Shown piece after piece: positions 1 through 8,839 of a stretch of DNA of 34,212 bases. The notes below the pieces were generated by a model. That model saw only the letters and a list, made by a program, of their open reading frames with translations. It was not told the DNA's origin and did no database searches. The DNA comes from Fuerstiella sp. (GTDB lineage: Bacteria; Planctomycetota; Planctomycetia; Planctomycetales; Planctomycetaceae): positions 1-34,212 of the forward strand of contig JAPYTO010000045.1 in NCBI GenBank assembly GCA_029941865.1, in the 5' to 3' direction. Positions within the stretch are counted from its first letter, which is position 1; each line of letters begins with the position of its first letter. A program made the translations under genes and the position numbers.

Positions 1-50
1 AGTTTGGAGGTTTTTCTCTATGTCGTCCAAAGTCTGGCGACTTCGGCTAC
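1..50. repeat. Dispersed palindromic repeat, copy 1 (cut by window edge)
   Basis: This is the right part of an imperfect hairpin repeat whose left arm is cut by the window edge. Positions 26-50 form the right arm, 9-25 a 17-base loop, and 1-8 the end of the left arm. It matches 14303-14352 in the same orientation at 45 of 50 positions, including the identical loop length. It sits just past the 3' end of the HTTM gene; copy 2 sits just past the 3' end of an ABC permease gene. That placement suggests a REP-like or MITE-like element, or a transcript-end hairpin. Its function is not known from the sequence. Confidence 0.75.
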
Positions 51-78
51 CCCCCCCAAAACAAGACTTGAAAACGTC

Positions 79-1584
79 CTAATTGGTAGACACGTCAAAC
101 GCGTGAGCAGCGGACTCTCCCGTCATGCTGAAGTGACGACGGTAGATCTCCTGATTCGCACTCTTCAGCACCATGCTGTAACGACCTGCCACAAGTTTGT
201 TGCCAATCGTATAGAAGAAATTTGCGCGGAGGCTCTCGCGAGGCACAAACTGACCGAACTGTTCGATGGTTCGTTCCTCTTCATCCTGCACCAGGCACTC
301 CACCCACATGTCTTCGTGTGGCGGGTTCAGATTGCATTGAGCAATCATGACATCGCCAATCGAATACTCCGTCCGCCGATTAGACAGTTGGTAACCAACT
401 GTTGTAGTACCGATTTCAAAATTAAAAAACTTATCGTGTTCACGGATCGGAGTCTTGTCACGGATCATCGTCACAGCAACATCCCTGTCCATCGGCTGAA
501 GACTCAGCAGGCCGGATGGGCTGCGGGTGTGATAGACATCCATCTGCAATTCGGCTTCGGTCGCTCCAATAGCTGCCACTGAAATCAGACATGTCCAGGT
601 CACCGCCGCTGGCACGGTCTGCGGAAAGGCGTTCAAGACTCGCGATGTCAATTGACCCGGCAGGTGAAACACGGGCGAAACCCATCGAAACATCGAAAAA
701 CGTCGCAACCGTACGAAGTCTTCTTCCGTCATGAATGCGAAATAACCGCTCAGACAGATCGCGGGGAAAACGTAGAGTCCCAGCGTCAGCCACGTCATGA
801 AGTGAAAAAAGACACCAGCCGCCAGCATGACGATGCGTGCACGCGGCTGCCAGACAAGGAAGGCGAACAAGACCTCCCAGACGACTGCGACATAAGCACC
901 AATCAGCAGCAATGGCGGCCACATGGCCATCGCTTCACCGACAGGATTTTCGTAATTCCAGTTGCTCAGCATCCAGTACCGCATCTGGTCACCACTGAAG
1001 AACTCGGCCGTCTGAATCTTCGTAATCGACGCACCGAAATACAGGGCCGCAAACAACAACTGTACCAGTCTTGCTGGCCACACCGGGAACCGAGCTGGCA
1101 TGACACTGACGGATCCTGCACGTTTCCTGAGAAAAGCATCGACGGACCAGACGGCTCCGGCATGTGAAACAGCCAGCAACAGCAGCAAATGAGAAGCAAT
1201 GACGGAGTATTTCGTCATCGTCCCGACGCCGTCCAGCAGGTTGAAATACGGATACAAAACCGCCACGACACACAACGAAGTACGCGTACGGAACCCCAAA
1301 ATCGCAGTCAGCATGCACAGCAACATGGCGCCATACAGCGGTACGGCAATGGCCGGTGAAAGCACCGGCAGCACCGCACCCTGCCCATACATTTCAAACA
1401 GCTGAATGGGGGCCCCATCGGTGGTGTACAGCTCACGCACATGAGGAAACCGCAGCACCAATGGTATTCCCGCCATCAACGGCAGGACCATCCGAACGAG
1501 GGCCATTCCAAACGGCGTTTCCTGTTCGAAAAAGAACCGCCCCAGCGCTGTGCGTGGTTGGTTCTCAGCAAGTGATGGATTCAT
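79..1584 (-). CDS. HTTM-domain (vitamin K-dependent carboxylase-like) membrane protein
   Basis: A 501-residue integral membrane protein. The N-terminal part reads like HTTM proteins: an amphipathic start, a first membrane segment followed by an RFPHVRELYTTDG-like motif, then several hydrophobic helices and an AVWSVDAF stretch after helix four. HTTM is the bacterial domain related to vitamin K-dependent gamma-glutamyl carboxylase; most members have no proven reaction. The last ~110 residues are soluble. I chose the ATG at 1584; an upstream in-frame start would add 34 charged residues before the natural N-terminus. The gene follows a small membrane protein gene on the same strand with a 265-base gap. 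Family assignment is fairly confident; the reaction is unknown. Confidence 0.8.
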   Translation of the reverse strand: MNPSLAENQPRTALGRFFFEQETPFGMALVRMVLPLMAGIPLVLRFPHVRELYTTDGAPIQLFEMYGQGAVLPVLSPAIAVPLYGAMLLCMLTAILGFRTRTSLCVVAVLYPYFNLLDGVGTMTKYSVIASHLLLLLAVSHAGAVWSVDAFLRKRAGSVSVMPARFPVWPARLVQLLFAALYFGASITKIQTAEFFSGDQMRYWMLSNWNYENPVGEAMAMWPPLLLIGAYVAVVWEVLFAFLVWQPRARIVMLAAGVFFHFMTWLTLGLYVFPAICLSGYFAFMTEEDFVRLRRFSMFRWVSPVFHLPGQLTSRVLNAFPQTVPAAVTWTCLISVAAIGATEAELQMDVYHTRSPSGLLSLQPMDRDVAVTMIRDKTPIREHDKFFNFEIGTTTVGYQLSNRRTEYSIGDVMIAQCNLNPPHEDMWVECLVQDEEERTIEQFGQFVPRESLRANFFYTIGNKLVAGRYSMVLKSANQEIYRRHFSMTGESAAHAFDVSTN

Positions 1585-1849
1585 CCGTGAGTCTCTCAGT
1601 TTGTGAACGGTAAGAAATCCATCCCGCTCGGAGTCATTGTACTCGGGCCTCGCCCACCGCCTCTGAGTCGGTGACAAATTCCTCACACGCTACTGCTGTT
1701 TGTTCTGGTTGTGTCCGACTGGTTCCGCCGTGGTTTTTGCTGACCGACATGGCCCTGGCAGAGTCAGCGGCAAACATTATTGAAATTCTGACTTGGTATC
1801 GCATCAGAAGCCGTACTTTCATCACCACAGATTCGGTGATGCGAAATAT

Positions 1850-2506
1850 TCAGTTTGTCGACAGACCGGAGCCGTTGGACGTGTTCAGAGTGCTGCCGGC
1901 CCGGGCCGCGTTGGGATTGTAGAGAGTGCTGAACAGGCTGGTGGCGTTGGCAGACTGTCGACGCAGGCGAGGATTGTCGTACACGGCTTTCAGCTTTTGC
2001 GAAGCGTGCCAATCCGGATAGATCTGCATGGGAGTTCCGTCATTGCGACAGACAACCCGCAGGTGGTAGTACGACATCTTGTCGTTGACACGTCCAAAAT
2101 GCTGGTCGTACAGAGCTGGTGGCAGGTTGTACTGCTTGGGCCAGACTTCTTCGATAGCGAAGATGCGATCAATGGGTTCGTGAGCAGTGTGCCGCAGCAC
2201 GTTCCTGATGTGCCGAGGCAGCAAGTGATTGGTGTGGTCGTAGTGAATCCGAGCCACGTGACCAAATGGGTGGAACTCACCCCATGGCGCGCGGACATCG
2301 TAAAACTGTCCACTGACACCTTCCGCGATCAGGTGCGTTCGAGCGTCCCACGCAGTCCAGCCGCAAAACATGTCCCAGACGACAAAGTAGCTCAGCGTGT
2401 TTCCGCAAAGCCCAACTTTCAGTGCGTGTGCTACGGCACCGAACGATAATGCGCCCAGATAGGCTGCGATGAACCCAATGGCAAGGCAAGATTTCACACG
2501 TGTCAT
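1850..2506 (-). CDS. Hypothetical protein with N-terminal membrane anchor, upstream of the HTTM gene
   Basis: A 218-residue protein starting MTRVKSCLAIGF. It has one N-terminal hydrophobic segment (about residues 8-28) that can be a signal anchor, followed by a soluble domain rich in aromatic and histidine residues (FVVWDMFCGWTAWD, HPFGHVARIHYDH). The tail, about 45 residues, is polar and rich in Asn and Ser. I do not recognise a named family. It precedes the HTTM gene on the same strand, so the two may be one unit, and the aromatic- and His-rich soluble part could face the periplasm and act with it. That partnership is inference from position only. The start at 2506 places the hydrophobic segment at the N-terminus; a longer frame to 2578 adds a polar, unlikely leader. 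Confidence 0.7.
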   Translation of the reverse strand: MTRVKSCLAIGFIAAYLGALSFGAVAHALKVGLCGNTLSYFVVWDMFCGWTAWDARTHLIAEGVSGQFYDVRAPWGEFHPFGHVARIHYDHTNHLLPRHIRNVLRHTAHEPIDRIFAIEEVWPKQYNLPPALYDQHFGRVNDKMSYYHLRVVCRNDGTPMQIYPDWHASQKLKAVYDNPRLRRQSANATSLFSTLYNPNAARAGSTLNTSNGSGLSTN

Positions 2507-2635
2507 CGCCGACCTTCCATGGTTGCGATCAGTCGCCGCTTCAGTCAGGCTGACAGAAACGGTTCGTTGGCAGAACATTTAACGGCAGAATTTGCCTCAT
2601 TGGCTGAAATTAGTCAACACCGGTTCGAAAATGTT

Positions 2636-5458
2636 CTATTTACCGAGAGTCCGCCAGACCCGTACGTCACCGCGCACACCTGCGGACGCGACGGTTCTGC
2701 CGTCAGGTGACACCGCGATGCTGAAATAGCGGCTCGCCTGCGGGGCGATAGACAGAACAGTCACGAGCTCCCGAGTTGCAACGTCCCAGAGGCGGATTTC
2801 GCCATCCTGGCCGCCAGAGGCCATCAGCCGACCATCAGGAAAGACGGCCACGGAACTGATCAGACCGGAGTGGGCCTTCAGGTCGGTAACTCTATCCATT
2901 GTCTCCATCGAATAGAAATGCAGGTAGCCGCCCTGAGTGCCGACCACCAGACAGTCGCCATCAGGACAAAAGGCAAGCGATAGAGGTTTGTCTTCGGTCG
3001 GCGGAAGTTCGCCGGTGACATCGCCGTTTTCCACAGAAAGCAGCTGAATCGTCTTATCATCCCACGCGACGATCACGAAAGTCGAATCCACTGAGAAGCA
3101 AACATCTGTTACTGCTGCACCCTGACGCGAATACTCAAAACGAGGCGTGGAAAGGTCATCGGCCGCGAACAGCAGCACGTTTCCTGACCGGCCACCAACC
3201 ACGATCAGTTTTCCTTCGTCGGAGTAGACCACCGAAGAATAACCCCCGAATGGCAGTCGCGTTTCGGCTGTGACAGTGGACGATCCGGGATCGGCCACCT
3301 GAAGCTCTCGCATCATGCCGCAAACCACGACGGAACCGGTTACTGAATCGACGGCAAGTGATGTTGCCGGCTTGTCCGCGCCAGGAACGACCTCTGTCGC
3401 CGTCCCGTCACTGAGATTCCATGATTGCACGCTGCCGTCCTCGCACGCCATCATCAATGATTGACTGTCGCGAGTGAACGCAACATCCCGAACGATCCCT
3501 CCGCCCCAGTAGATGTCCCGACGAAGTGTTGCGTCCGTGGAAAGCACTTTTGCCGTTCCGTCACCGCCCCCGACCACACAGAAGGAACCGTCAGTGGCGC
3601 AGGCGATGTGCCCAAAGGAATTCGCATGCGTCCACATCAACCGCCGCTCCCTGTCCTCAGGTGACATGATAAGCATCTGGCCGCCGAGGGCTGTCGCGTA
3701 CCAGGCTCCCGTACCTGGGAGCCTGGCAATTTCTCCATATGCCCTTTGCGACGTTTTCTGTTGGCTCATAAGCGCCCCGTCACTCGTCGAAAACTGCAGA
3801 AAACTACCGGTCTGCCCGACCGCGCAAATGGATTGCCCGGACTCATCAAAGCTAATGGAAACAATCACTGGCGAATCCGCTGTTTCCGTCACCAATTCCT
3901 GCGAGTTAACATCCCGGATTTGAATACGTCGTTGGTTGTACTTTCCGCCTTTCGCCGCTCGTGCTCTTAATACCGCCAGCAACCGGCTGTCATCGGAAAA
4001 CTGAAGATCAAAGACCGGCTGTCCTGTGACCGAAAACGAATCCGTGACTAACTCTGCCTCCTTGACCGTCCAGAGTTTGACAACTCCGTCAGCGCTGGCG
4101 GAAGCGATATATTTTCGATTCGGTGAGAACCGGGCCGACTGCACGGCGGCCGCATGATCCAGTTGGAAGACAACTCTGCCGTGCTGCAGTGGATTCCAGA
4201 TTCTCAGAAGCCCATCGTTACATCCCAATAGCAGGCGATCATCTGCCGGCGAAAAATCAATGCAGTTAAATCGGTAACCAGCACTTTGAAGTTCACGCAA
4301 TAGCTCGCCGGTCTTCGGATTCCAACAACGAATATGCTGATCGCCAGCAGTTGCAAAGGCATGTCCACTATAAGAAACCGCCACATCGTCCACGCAAACG
4401 CCGTGATTCACGACCTGAGAGAACGGGCTGACGGCGTCGTTGTAATGGTACCATGCAAAATTCCTCAAATCACGATCACCGTTTGCCACCTGGTATTCTT
4501 TGAGAACCTGCCGCAGCCCAACAACGTCCGAGTAAAGAAGGCGGGATACGGCAACGGTCATTCTGGCGCGATAGAGAGTCGCTCGCGTTTTTTTCCCACT
4601 GTCAACCGCCTGCTGCCAGAATTGTGACACCACCAACAATGCGATCGCGAGCGTAAAAAACGCAAAAGTGACTGCCCCGGCAACGCCAGGGTTGCGTCGA
4701 CACGAACGCCACGCCTTTTCAACGGACGATACCGGGCGGGCCAGAATCGGGATATTCTTCTGAAATCGTTGCAGCTCATCTGCCAGCTGTAACGCGGTCT
4801 GATAGCGCTTGTCAGGGTCGCGTTCCAGACACTTCAAACAAATCGTTTCCAGATCCTTGTCCAGCGTCGGGACAAGCGTTCGCGGCGACGGCGCATCCTC
4901 GTAGCCCTTCTGATACAGAATTCCCTGGGGACTGCCGCGGAATGGACGAGACTCCGTCAACAGTTCGAACAGCATGACACCCATCGCGTAGATGTCGGCT
5001 CGACGATCCGTTTGCTGATTCTTGCCGCTGGCCTGTTCCGGAGCCATGTAGGCAATCGTGCCCACAATTTCACCATCAAGTGAAATCGTGGCCTCGTCGG
5101 AGACAGATTTTGCGATCCCGAAATCCGTGATGTACGGCTTGCCTTCCAGATCGATCATCACGTTGGCAGGCTTCATGTCACGGTGAACAACTTTGTTCTC
5201 ATGAGCATAGTGCGCGGCACCGCTGACGATGGCCATGACCTCAACGGCGCGTTCCACCTTTGGTCGCGCCTCCAAAAGTTCGTCCCGCAGAGTGCGGCCA
5301 TCAATAAACTCGCTGGCAATAAAAACCTGGTCATTGGTCTCCTCTTCACCGACGTCGAACACAGACACAATATTCGGGTGAGCCATGGCCTGCATCAACC
5401 GTGCACTGCAGGATGAAGCCGCCCGACGAGCCAGAGTCGTGGAAGCTCGACAGATCAC
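2636..5458 (-). CDS. Ser/Thr protein kinase with WD40 repeats, N-lobe missing
   Basis: The frame (up to 940 residues) has a planctomycete-type kinase C-lobe: HRDMKPAN at about residues 92-99, DFG at 112-114 and APE at 139-141. A membrane segment follows at about 257-280, then WD40 beta-propeller repeats to the end (for example GHAFATAGDQHIRCWNP, DGRLMASGGQDGEIRLWD). The kinase N-lobe is absent: there is no Gly-rich loop, no VAIK lysine and no helix-C glutamate. Similarity begins abruptly at ARLMQAMAHPNIV (about position 5412) and a stop lies just upstream in frame. The GTG at 5458 is only the longest possible start; an ATG at 5395 is an alternative. As it stands the protein cannot bind ATP in the normal way, so it is a truncated gene, a pseudogene or a misassembly product. 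The WD40 part is intact. Confidence 0.8.
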   Translation of the reverse strand: MICRASTTLARRAASSCSARLMQAMAHPNIVSVFDVGEEETNDQVFIASEFIDGRTLRDELLEARPKVERAVEVMAIVSGAAHYAHENKVVHRDMKPANVMIDLEGKPYITDFGIAKSVSDEATISLDGEIVGTIAYMAPEQASGKNQQTDRRADIYAMGVMLFELLTESRPFRGSPQGILYQKGYEDAPSPRTLVPTLDKDLETICLKCLERDPDKRYQTALQLADELQRFQKNIPILARPVSSVEKAWRSCRRNPGVAGAVTFAFFTLAIALLVVSQFWQQAVDSGKKTRATLYRARMTVAVSRLLYSDVVGLRQVLKEYQVANGDRDLRNFAWYHYNDAVSPFSQVVNHGVCVDDVAVSYSGHAFATAGDQHIRCWNPKTGELLRELQSAGYRFNCIDFSPADDRLLLGCNDGLLRIWNPLQHGRVVFQLDHAAAVQSARFSPNRKYIASASADGVVKLWTVKEAELVTDSFSVTGQPVFDLQFSDDSRLLAVLRARAAKGGKYNQRRIQIRDVNSQELVTETADSPVIVSISFDESGQSICAVGQTGSFLQFSTSDGALMSQQKTSQRAYGEIARLPGTGAWYATALGGQMLIMSPEDRERRLMWTHANSFGHIACATDGSFCVVGGGDGTAKVLSTDATLRRDIYWGGGIVRDVAFTRDSQSLMMACEDGSVQSWNLSDGTATEVVPGADKPATSLAVDSVTGSVVVCGMMRELQVADPGSSTVTAETRLPFGGYSSVVYSDEGKLIVVGGRSGNVLLFAADDLSTPRFEYSRQGAAVTDVCFSVDSTFVIVAWDDKTIQLLSVENGDVTGELPPTEDKPLSLAFCPDGDCLVVGTQGGYLHFYSMETMDRVTDLKAHSGLISSVAVFPDGRLMASGGQDGEIRLWDVATRELVTVLSIAPQASRYFSIAVSPDGRTVASAGVRGDVRVWRTLGK

Positions 5459-6407
5459 AGAACAGTCGCACCTTTACCAGAACCGCGCCCAAACAGTGAT
5501 TGATACCGTTCGAGAGGCGGAACACGATCGGGACATTGCCGCCACGGCGGAAGATAGGATCGCGTGGATTATCGGCTGTGGACGAACAGGGTCCACGTGG
5601 CTGGCAGAGATGCTGGCCGACGTGCCTGGCATTCGTCGTTGGCATGAACCCTACTTTGGGCGATTTTTTAAGCATCTTCAGGATCGGCCGGAAGACCTGG
5701 ATCGGTCTTCGTCGTTCTTCGCAAAGCGTCACCAGAAGGTGTGGCTGGACGGTCTGCGGCAGATGTTCTTCCGCATGGTCCACGACCGCTATCCGCAATT
5801 CGGACGTCATGCCCTTGTCGTGAAGGAAGTCAACACGCCGGAAATCTATCCATGGGTTTCCACTCTGTTTCCCGCCGGTAGATTAATTCATCTGGTGCGT
5901 GATCCTTTCGACACGCTGGATTCCTACCTGTCGTTACAGAAATCGGGCAGCTGGAACGATCAGTTTGGCGACAAAGACGATCCATTGTCTGAAGACAACG
6001 TGCGACGGACGGAAAAACACATTCACTCGACGATGCTCCAGGCGTTGGAAGCGTACGAGCAATTCCCCGCGGACAGACGCCTGCAGGTGTCTTACGAAGA
6101 CCTGCTGGTCGATGCACGCCTGCAGGTTCAGCTCTGCGGAAAACTGGTGTCCATCAAAGTCTCAGACGATGATGCGCGGGCCACGGCGGAAAAACACGAC
6201 TTCAACAATTACAAAGACACCGGCGACCTGAAGTTTCGCCGCAAGGGCAAGGCAGGTGTCTGGAAAACGTCAGAAAACTTCACTCCCCAGGTGCGACAGA
6301 TCGCAACACAAATCCTGGGACAGCTGCGTGCCCGACTGGGCTACCGCGACGAGCCGACTTCGTCGGATGATGCCAGCTGCCGCTCGGAATCGGAGTCTAA
6401 CGTCTGA
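5385..6407 (+). CDS. PAPS-dependent sulfotransferase, 5' end uncertain
   Basis: A sulfotransferase-family protein that would transfer sulfate from PAPS. The 5'-phosphosulfate loop is GCGRTGSTW (residues 64-72), the 3'-phosphate motif is VRDPFDTLDSYL (171-182), a YEDLL motif follows, and the C-terminus has the RRKGKAGVWK...FTP pattern seen near the end of this family. The first ~8 residues are antisense to the kinase gene and are probably not authentic. Residues about 9-58 (EAARRARVVEARQ and on) read like a charged helix that could be the tail of a longer upstream domain. The true start may therefore be missing, or lie at the in-frame GTG at 5496. No ribosome binding site decides it. The gene diverges from the truncated kinase and converges with nadD. 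Confidence 0.8.
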   Translation: MACINRALQDEAARRARVVEARQITEQSHLYQNRAQTVIDTVREAEHDRDIAATAEDRIAWIIGCGRTGSTWLAEMLADVPGIRRWHEPYFGRFFKHLQDRPEDLDRSSSFFAKRHQKVWLDGLRQMFFRMVHDRYPQFGRHALVVKEVNTPEIYPWVSTLFPAGRLIHLVRDPFDTLDSYLSLQKSGSWNDQFGDKDDPLSEDNVRRTEKHIHSTMLQALEAYEQFPADRRLQVSYEDLLVDARLQVQLCGKLVSIKVSDDDARATAEKHDFNNYKDTGDLKFRRKGKAGVWKTSENFTPQVRQIATQILGQLRARLGYRDEPTSSDDASCRSESESNV

Positions 6408-6520
6408 CAGGCGATTCGCCGTTGCGGATCAAGGTGCAGTTTCGTCTGTGTACTCTGGTCCTGGTGTTCGGAGAATCCAAACTCAATATGGCAGTACTGC
6501 TGAGGTCTTCGCGACGTCAG

Positions 6521-7120
6521 TCAGACATACAGTCCATGCTGGTCGATAAATGCTTCGACTGCACGTGGCACCAGAAACCGCAGCCCCATTCTGTCCCGGA
6601 CACGTTGGCGAAGATCGGAAGCCGAAATGTCAGTCCCCGGCATCGTCACGATCTTCACTCCTTTCGCCAGGTCTTCTCCAATCCACTCGACAACCTGTGA
6701 ATGCATGAGCTCAGGAAGTCCCGGACGGTTTACGGCAACGACCGTCGCCAGTTCAAAAATCCGGTCCGGTTCCCTCCAGGTTGGAATGTCACGCAGCGAA
6801 TCGGCGCCCAACAGGAAGAACAGTTCCGCGTCGACGAAATCGGTTCTGAAGTCCGCCAAAGTCGTGACGGTGAACGACTTCCCCTCGCGTCTTAATTCGC
6901 GACGATCCACAGCGAATTCCGGATACCCCGAGACGGCCAGTTGCAGCATATCCGCACGGGCATGCCCGTCCGTTATGTTCATGCCTGTTTTGTGCGGCGG
7001 ACTTCCCGCTGGAACCAGACGCACCTGATCCAGTGACAGCTGCAAGCGGCACGTTTCGGCCAGAAGCAAATGTCCATAGTGAACAGGATCGAACGTGCCG
7101 CCCAGGATCCCCAGTTTCAT
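6521..7120 (-). CDS. nadD: Nicotinate-nucleotide adenylyltransferase
   Basis: A 199-residue enzyme that adenylates nicotinate mononucleotide to deamido-NAD in NAD synthesis, in the cytosol. The N-terminus MKLGILGGTFDPVHYGH carries the nucleotidyltransferase HxGH motif (H14, H17). SPPHK follows in the substrate loop, and ISASDLRQRV near the C-terminus corresponds to the family's ISSTxIR motif. Length is normal for NadD. The start is fixed by the motif beginning at residue 3. Here it stands alone, without rsfS or proA/obg as found in some bacteria. It is divergent from the DUF1444 gene across a region with a long inverted repeat (7234-7307). Confidence 0.95.
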   Translation of the reverse strand: MKLGILGGTFDPVHYGHLLLAETCRLQLSLDQVRLVPAGSPPHKTGMNITDGHARADMLQLAVSGYPEFAVDRRELRREGKSFTVTTLADFRTDFVDAELFFLLGADSLRDIPTWREPDRIFELATVVAVNRPGLPELMHSQVVEWIGEDLAKGVKIVTMPGTDISASDLRQRVRDRMGLRFLVPRAVEAFIDQHGLYV

Positions 7121-7489
7121 GAATATTTCTTAGTCAATATAGTCGAGCAATCAAGAACGCCCGTCACCTGCGTCCGGTGCGACGGAATAACAACGATCAT
7201 ACAGTGGCCAGCCAGGATGGCGGCTTCACGGAGAGGGTCGGGAGTTTCATTCGGCCAAAGACGACACTCCATCAGAGGCTGATTTTCCGAAAAAGGCTCC
7301 CGACCCTTTGCCCTCACCGAGTCGGTATCATAGCATCAGTGCCCGCAGGACATCGTACCGGAACGCCTGAATCCCGCAACAGAGGGCGACGTTTGGTCAA
7401 TGACTGAGCCACAGCCCCTGCAACACAAATCGTCTTGTGACTGCCAGTCGTTCCATGCGGCTCCAATCGAAAACTTACAATCATCCCCG
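7121..7489. other. Divergent intergenic region nadD / DUF1444 with long inverted repeat
   Basis: This stretch should hold the promoters for nadD (minus) and the DUF1444 gene (plus). The clear structure is a perfect 11-base inverted repeat, AGGGTCGGGAG at 7234-7244 and CTCCCGACCCT at 7297-7307, with an inner TTCGG/CCGAA pair (7250-7254, 7287-7291). On the nadD strand it would lie in a long 5' leader if transcription starts beyond 7307. I see no convincing sigma-70 boxes. Open frames here look non-coding. Confidence 0.5.
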
Positions 7490-8827
7490 ATGACAGACCC
7501 GTCTGATTCCAATCCCGCACGTTCGGATGGCGACAATACGCTTCGCGGACCGGGGAACTGGTTCTCCCTGACGTGTCCTGCGGAATTGGAGGTCCGGCAG
7601 ACAGAATCGTTTCTTGAATTTCGGGCACTCGCCGAAGATGGAGCCGGCACTGATCCCAGCAGCCCCGCAACTCCCCCAGAATGGACGATGACGTTATACG
7701 CTGCGTGGGTTGATGAATCAGACCCCGTAACCGACGCCGCCTCCTTTCAAGCTGAGACACTCTTTCCGACAGTGATTCGAAGTTCGGCAACGACTCCACT
7801 GCATCCTGAGAGTGCCGACAGGGCATGGGCAGGAATCTCCCGGCAACGACACAACGGTCCATGGTGGCGACGTGTGTTTCGGAAGGCCGTCACCTACGAG
7901 TGGCGACTCTGGATCTTCGAACACGAACAGATCATGCTGGTCGCGAGTCTGCAGTCACGCGGTGGTTTCACGCTTGGGCCCAAATCTGTTGCAGCCTGCG
8001 AACGGTCACTCAGGTCCGTTGAATTCGCCAAAACGCTGGCGAAACCACCTGAGATTTTCCGTACTGAAGTTGTGCAGCTTGGTCGCAAATATTTCCCACT
8101 ACTGTCCATCAAGCCTGCAGGAAGTTTCGGGCTGCAGATTGAGGATTCGGAAATCAACCTCGCCAATTTCTACCGGTCCTATCTGCAGCAGCCGGACAAC
8201 TTCAAACAGATCGTGCTGCCAGGTCTGACGACAGTCGTTCGGCTTCAGGAATGGGGCCCCGACCAACTCATGCCTCCGCTGGATGAAATCTCCGATCGTG
8301 TGATGCCGATGCTGTACCCGGAAACCGAGGCAGACACGACGCTGAAGGACTTCGTGAAAATGCCGTGGGTATGTGGGCTGGCGGTAATGTTTGTTCTGGA
8401 CGAAGATGACACCTACCGGTTCGTACACTGCAAGATGCTGCAGTCGTGGCAGATTTCGGAAGTCGAACTGCAGGAACTCGCCATGAACAATCTCAACACC
8501 TTTGCCCGCGACAATCCATTGGAAGTGACGGTAATCGGTGAGGACGACGACGCACGGATGCTGGTGCCTGTGAGTCCCAACGCCTACAACAGCGTTCGAC
8601 TGCTGGGTCCGGAACTTCACGGGCGACTGCGAAAGCTTCTGGGTGCCGAATTGGTCGTCGGTGTGCCCAACCGCGACTTTTTTGTGGCCGTGTCACTCAA
8701 TCATCCGAACCTGGTATCTGACGTCCAGCAACGCGTAATCCAGGACTATCAATCCATGCACCATCCGCTGACCAGTCGCCTGCTTGTCATTTCAGCAGAC
8801 GGCGTCAGCGAGTATTGCGACGTGTAG
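7490..8827 (+). CDS. DUF1444 (YtpQ-like, UPF0354) family protein
   Basis: A soluble protein of about 445 residues. The C-terminal two thirds match the DUF1444/YtpQ pattern: repeated beta-alpha units, IFRTEVVQLGRKYFPLLSIKP near the start of the domain, and a late VVGVPNRDFFVAVS segment. No enzymatic role is established for the family. The N-terminal ~150 residues are an extra beta-rich region (NWFSLTCPAELEV, EWRLWIFEHEQIMLVA) not usual in YtpQ. I chose the ATG at 7490 because the 30 residues encoded from 7400 (rich in Ser, Gln, Cys) look non-coding, but 7400 is possible. murG begins 12 bases after its stop, so the two genes are very likely cotranscribed. Confidence 0.75.
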   Translation: MTDPSDSNPARSDGDNTLRGPGNWFSLTCPAELEVRQTESFLEFRALAEDGAGTDPSSPATPPEWTMTLYAAWVDESDPVTDAASFQAETLFPTVIRSSATTPLHPESADRAWAGISRQRHNGPWWRRVFRKAVTYEWRLWIFEHEQIMLVASLQSRGGFTLGPKSVAACERSLRSVEFAKTLAKPPEIFRTEVVQLGRKYFPLLSIKPAGSFGLQIEDSEINLANFYRSYLQQPDNFKQIVLPGLTTVVRLQEWGPDQLMPPLDEISDRVMPMLYPETEADTTLKDFVKMPWVCGLAVMFVLDEDDTYRFVHCKMLQSWQISEVELQELAMNNLNTFARDNPLEVTVIGEDDDARMLVPVSPNAYNSVRLLGPELHGRLRKLLGAELVVGVPNRDFFVAVSLNHPNLVSDVQQRVIQDYQSMHHPLTSRLLVISADGVSEYCDV

Positions 8828-8839
8828 ACTGGCAGCGAC

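Noticed and set aside
4..582. 192-residue open frame on plus
   Set aside because: Antisense to the HTTM gene and partly made of the palindromic repeat; composition does not look coding.
5455..5495. A GRGSGKGATV stretch on minus, resembling a kinase Gly loop
   Set aside because: It is in another frame, ends at a stop, and sits only about 37 codons from HPNIV, too close for a normal N-lobe; chance similarity is more likely.
5346..5810. 154-residue minus frame that might carry the missing kinase N-lobe
   Set aside because: No VAIK lysine or helix-C Glu in it, and the frame does not join the kinase.
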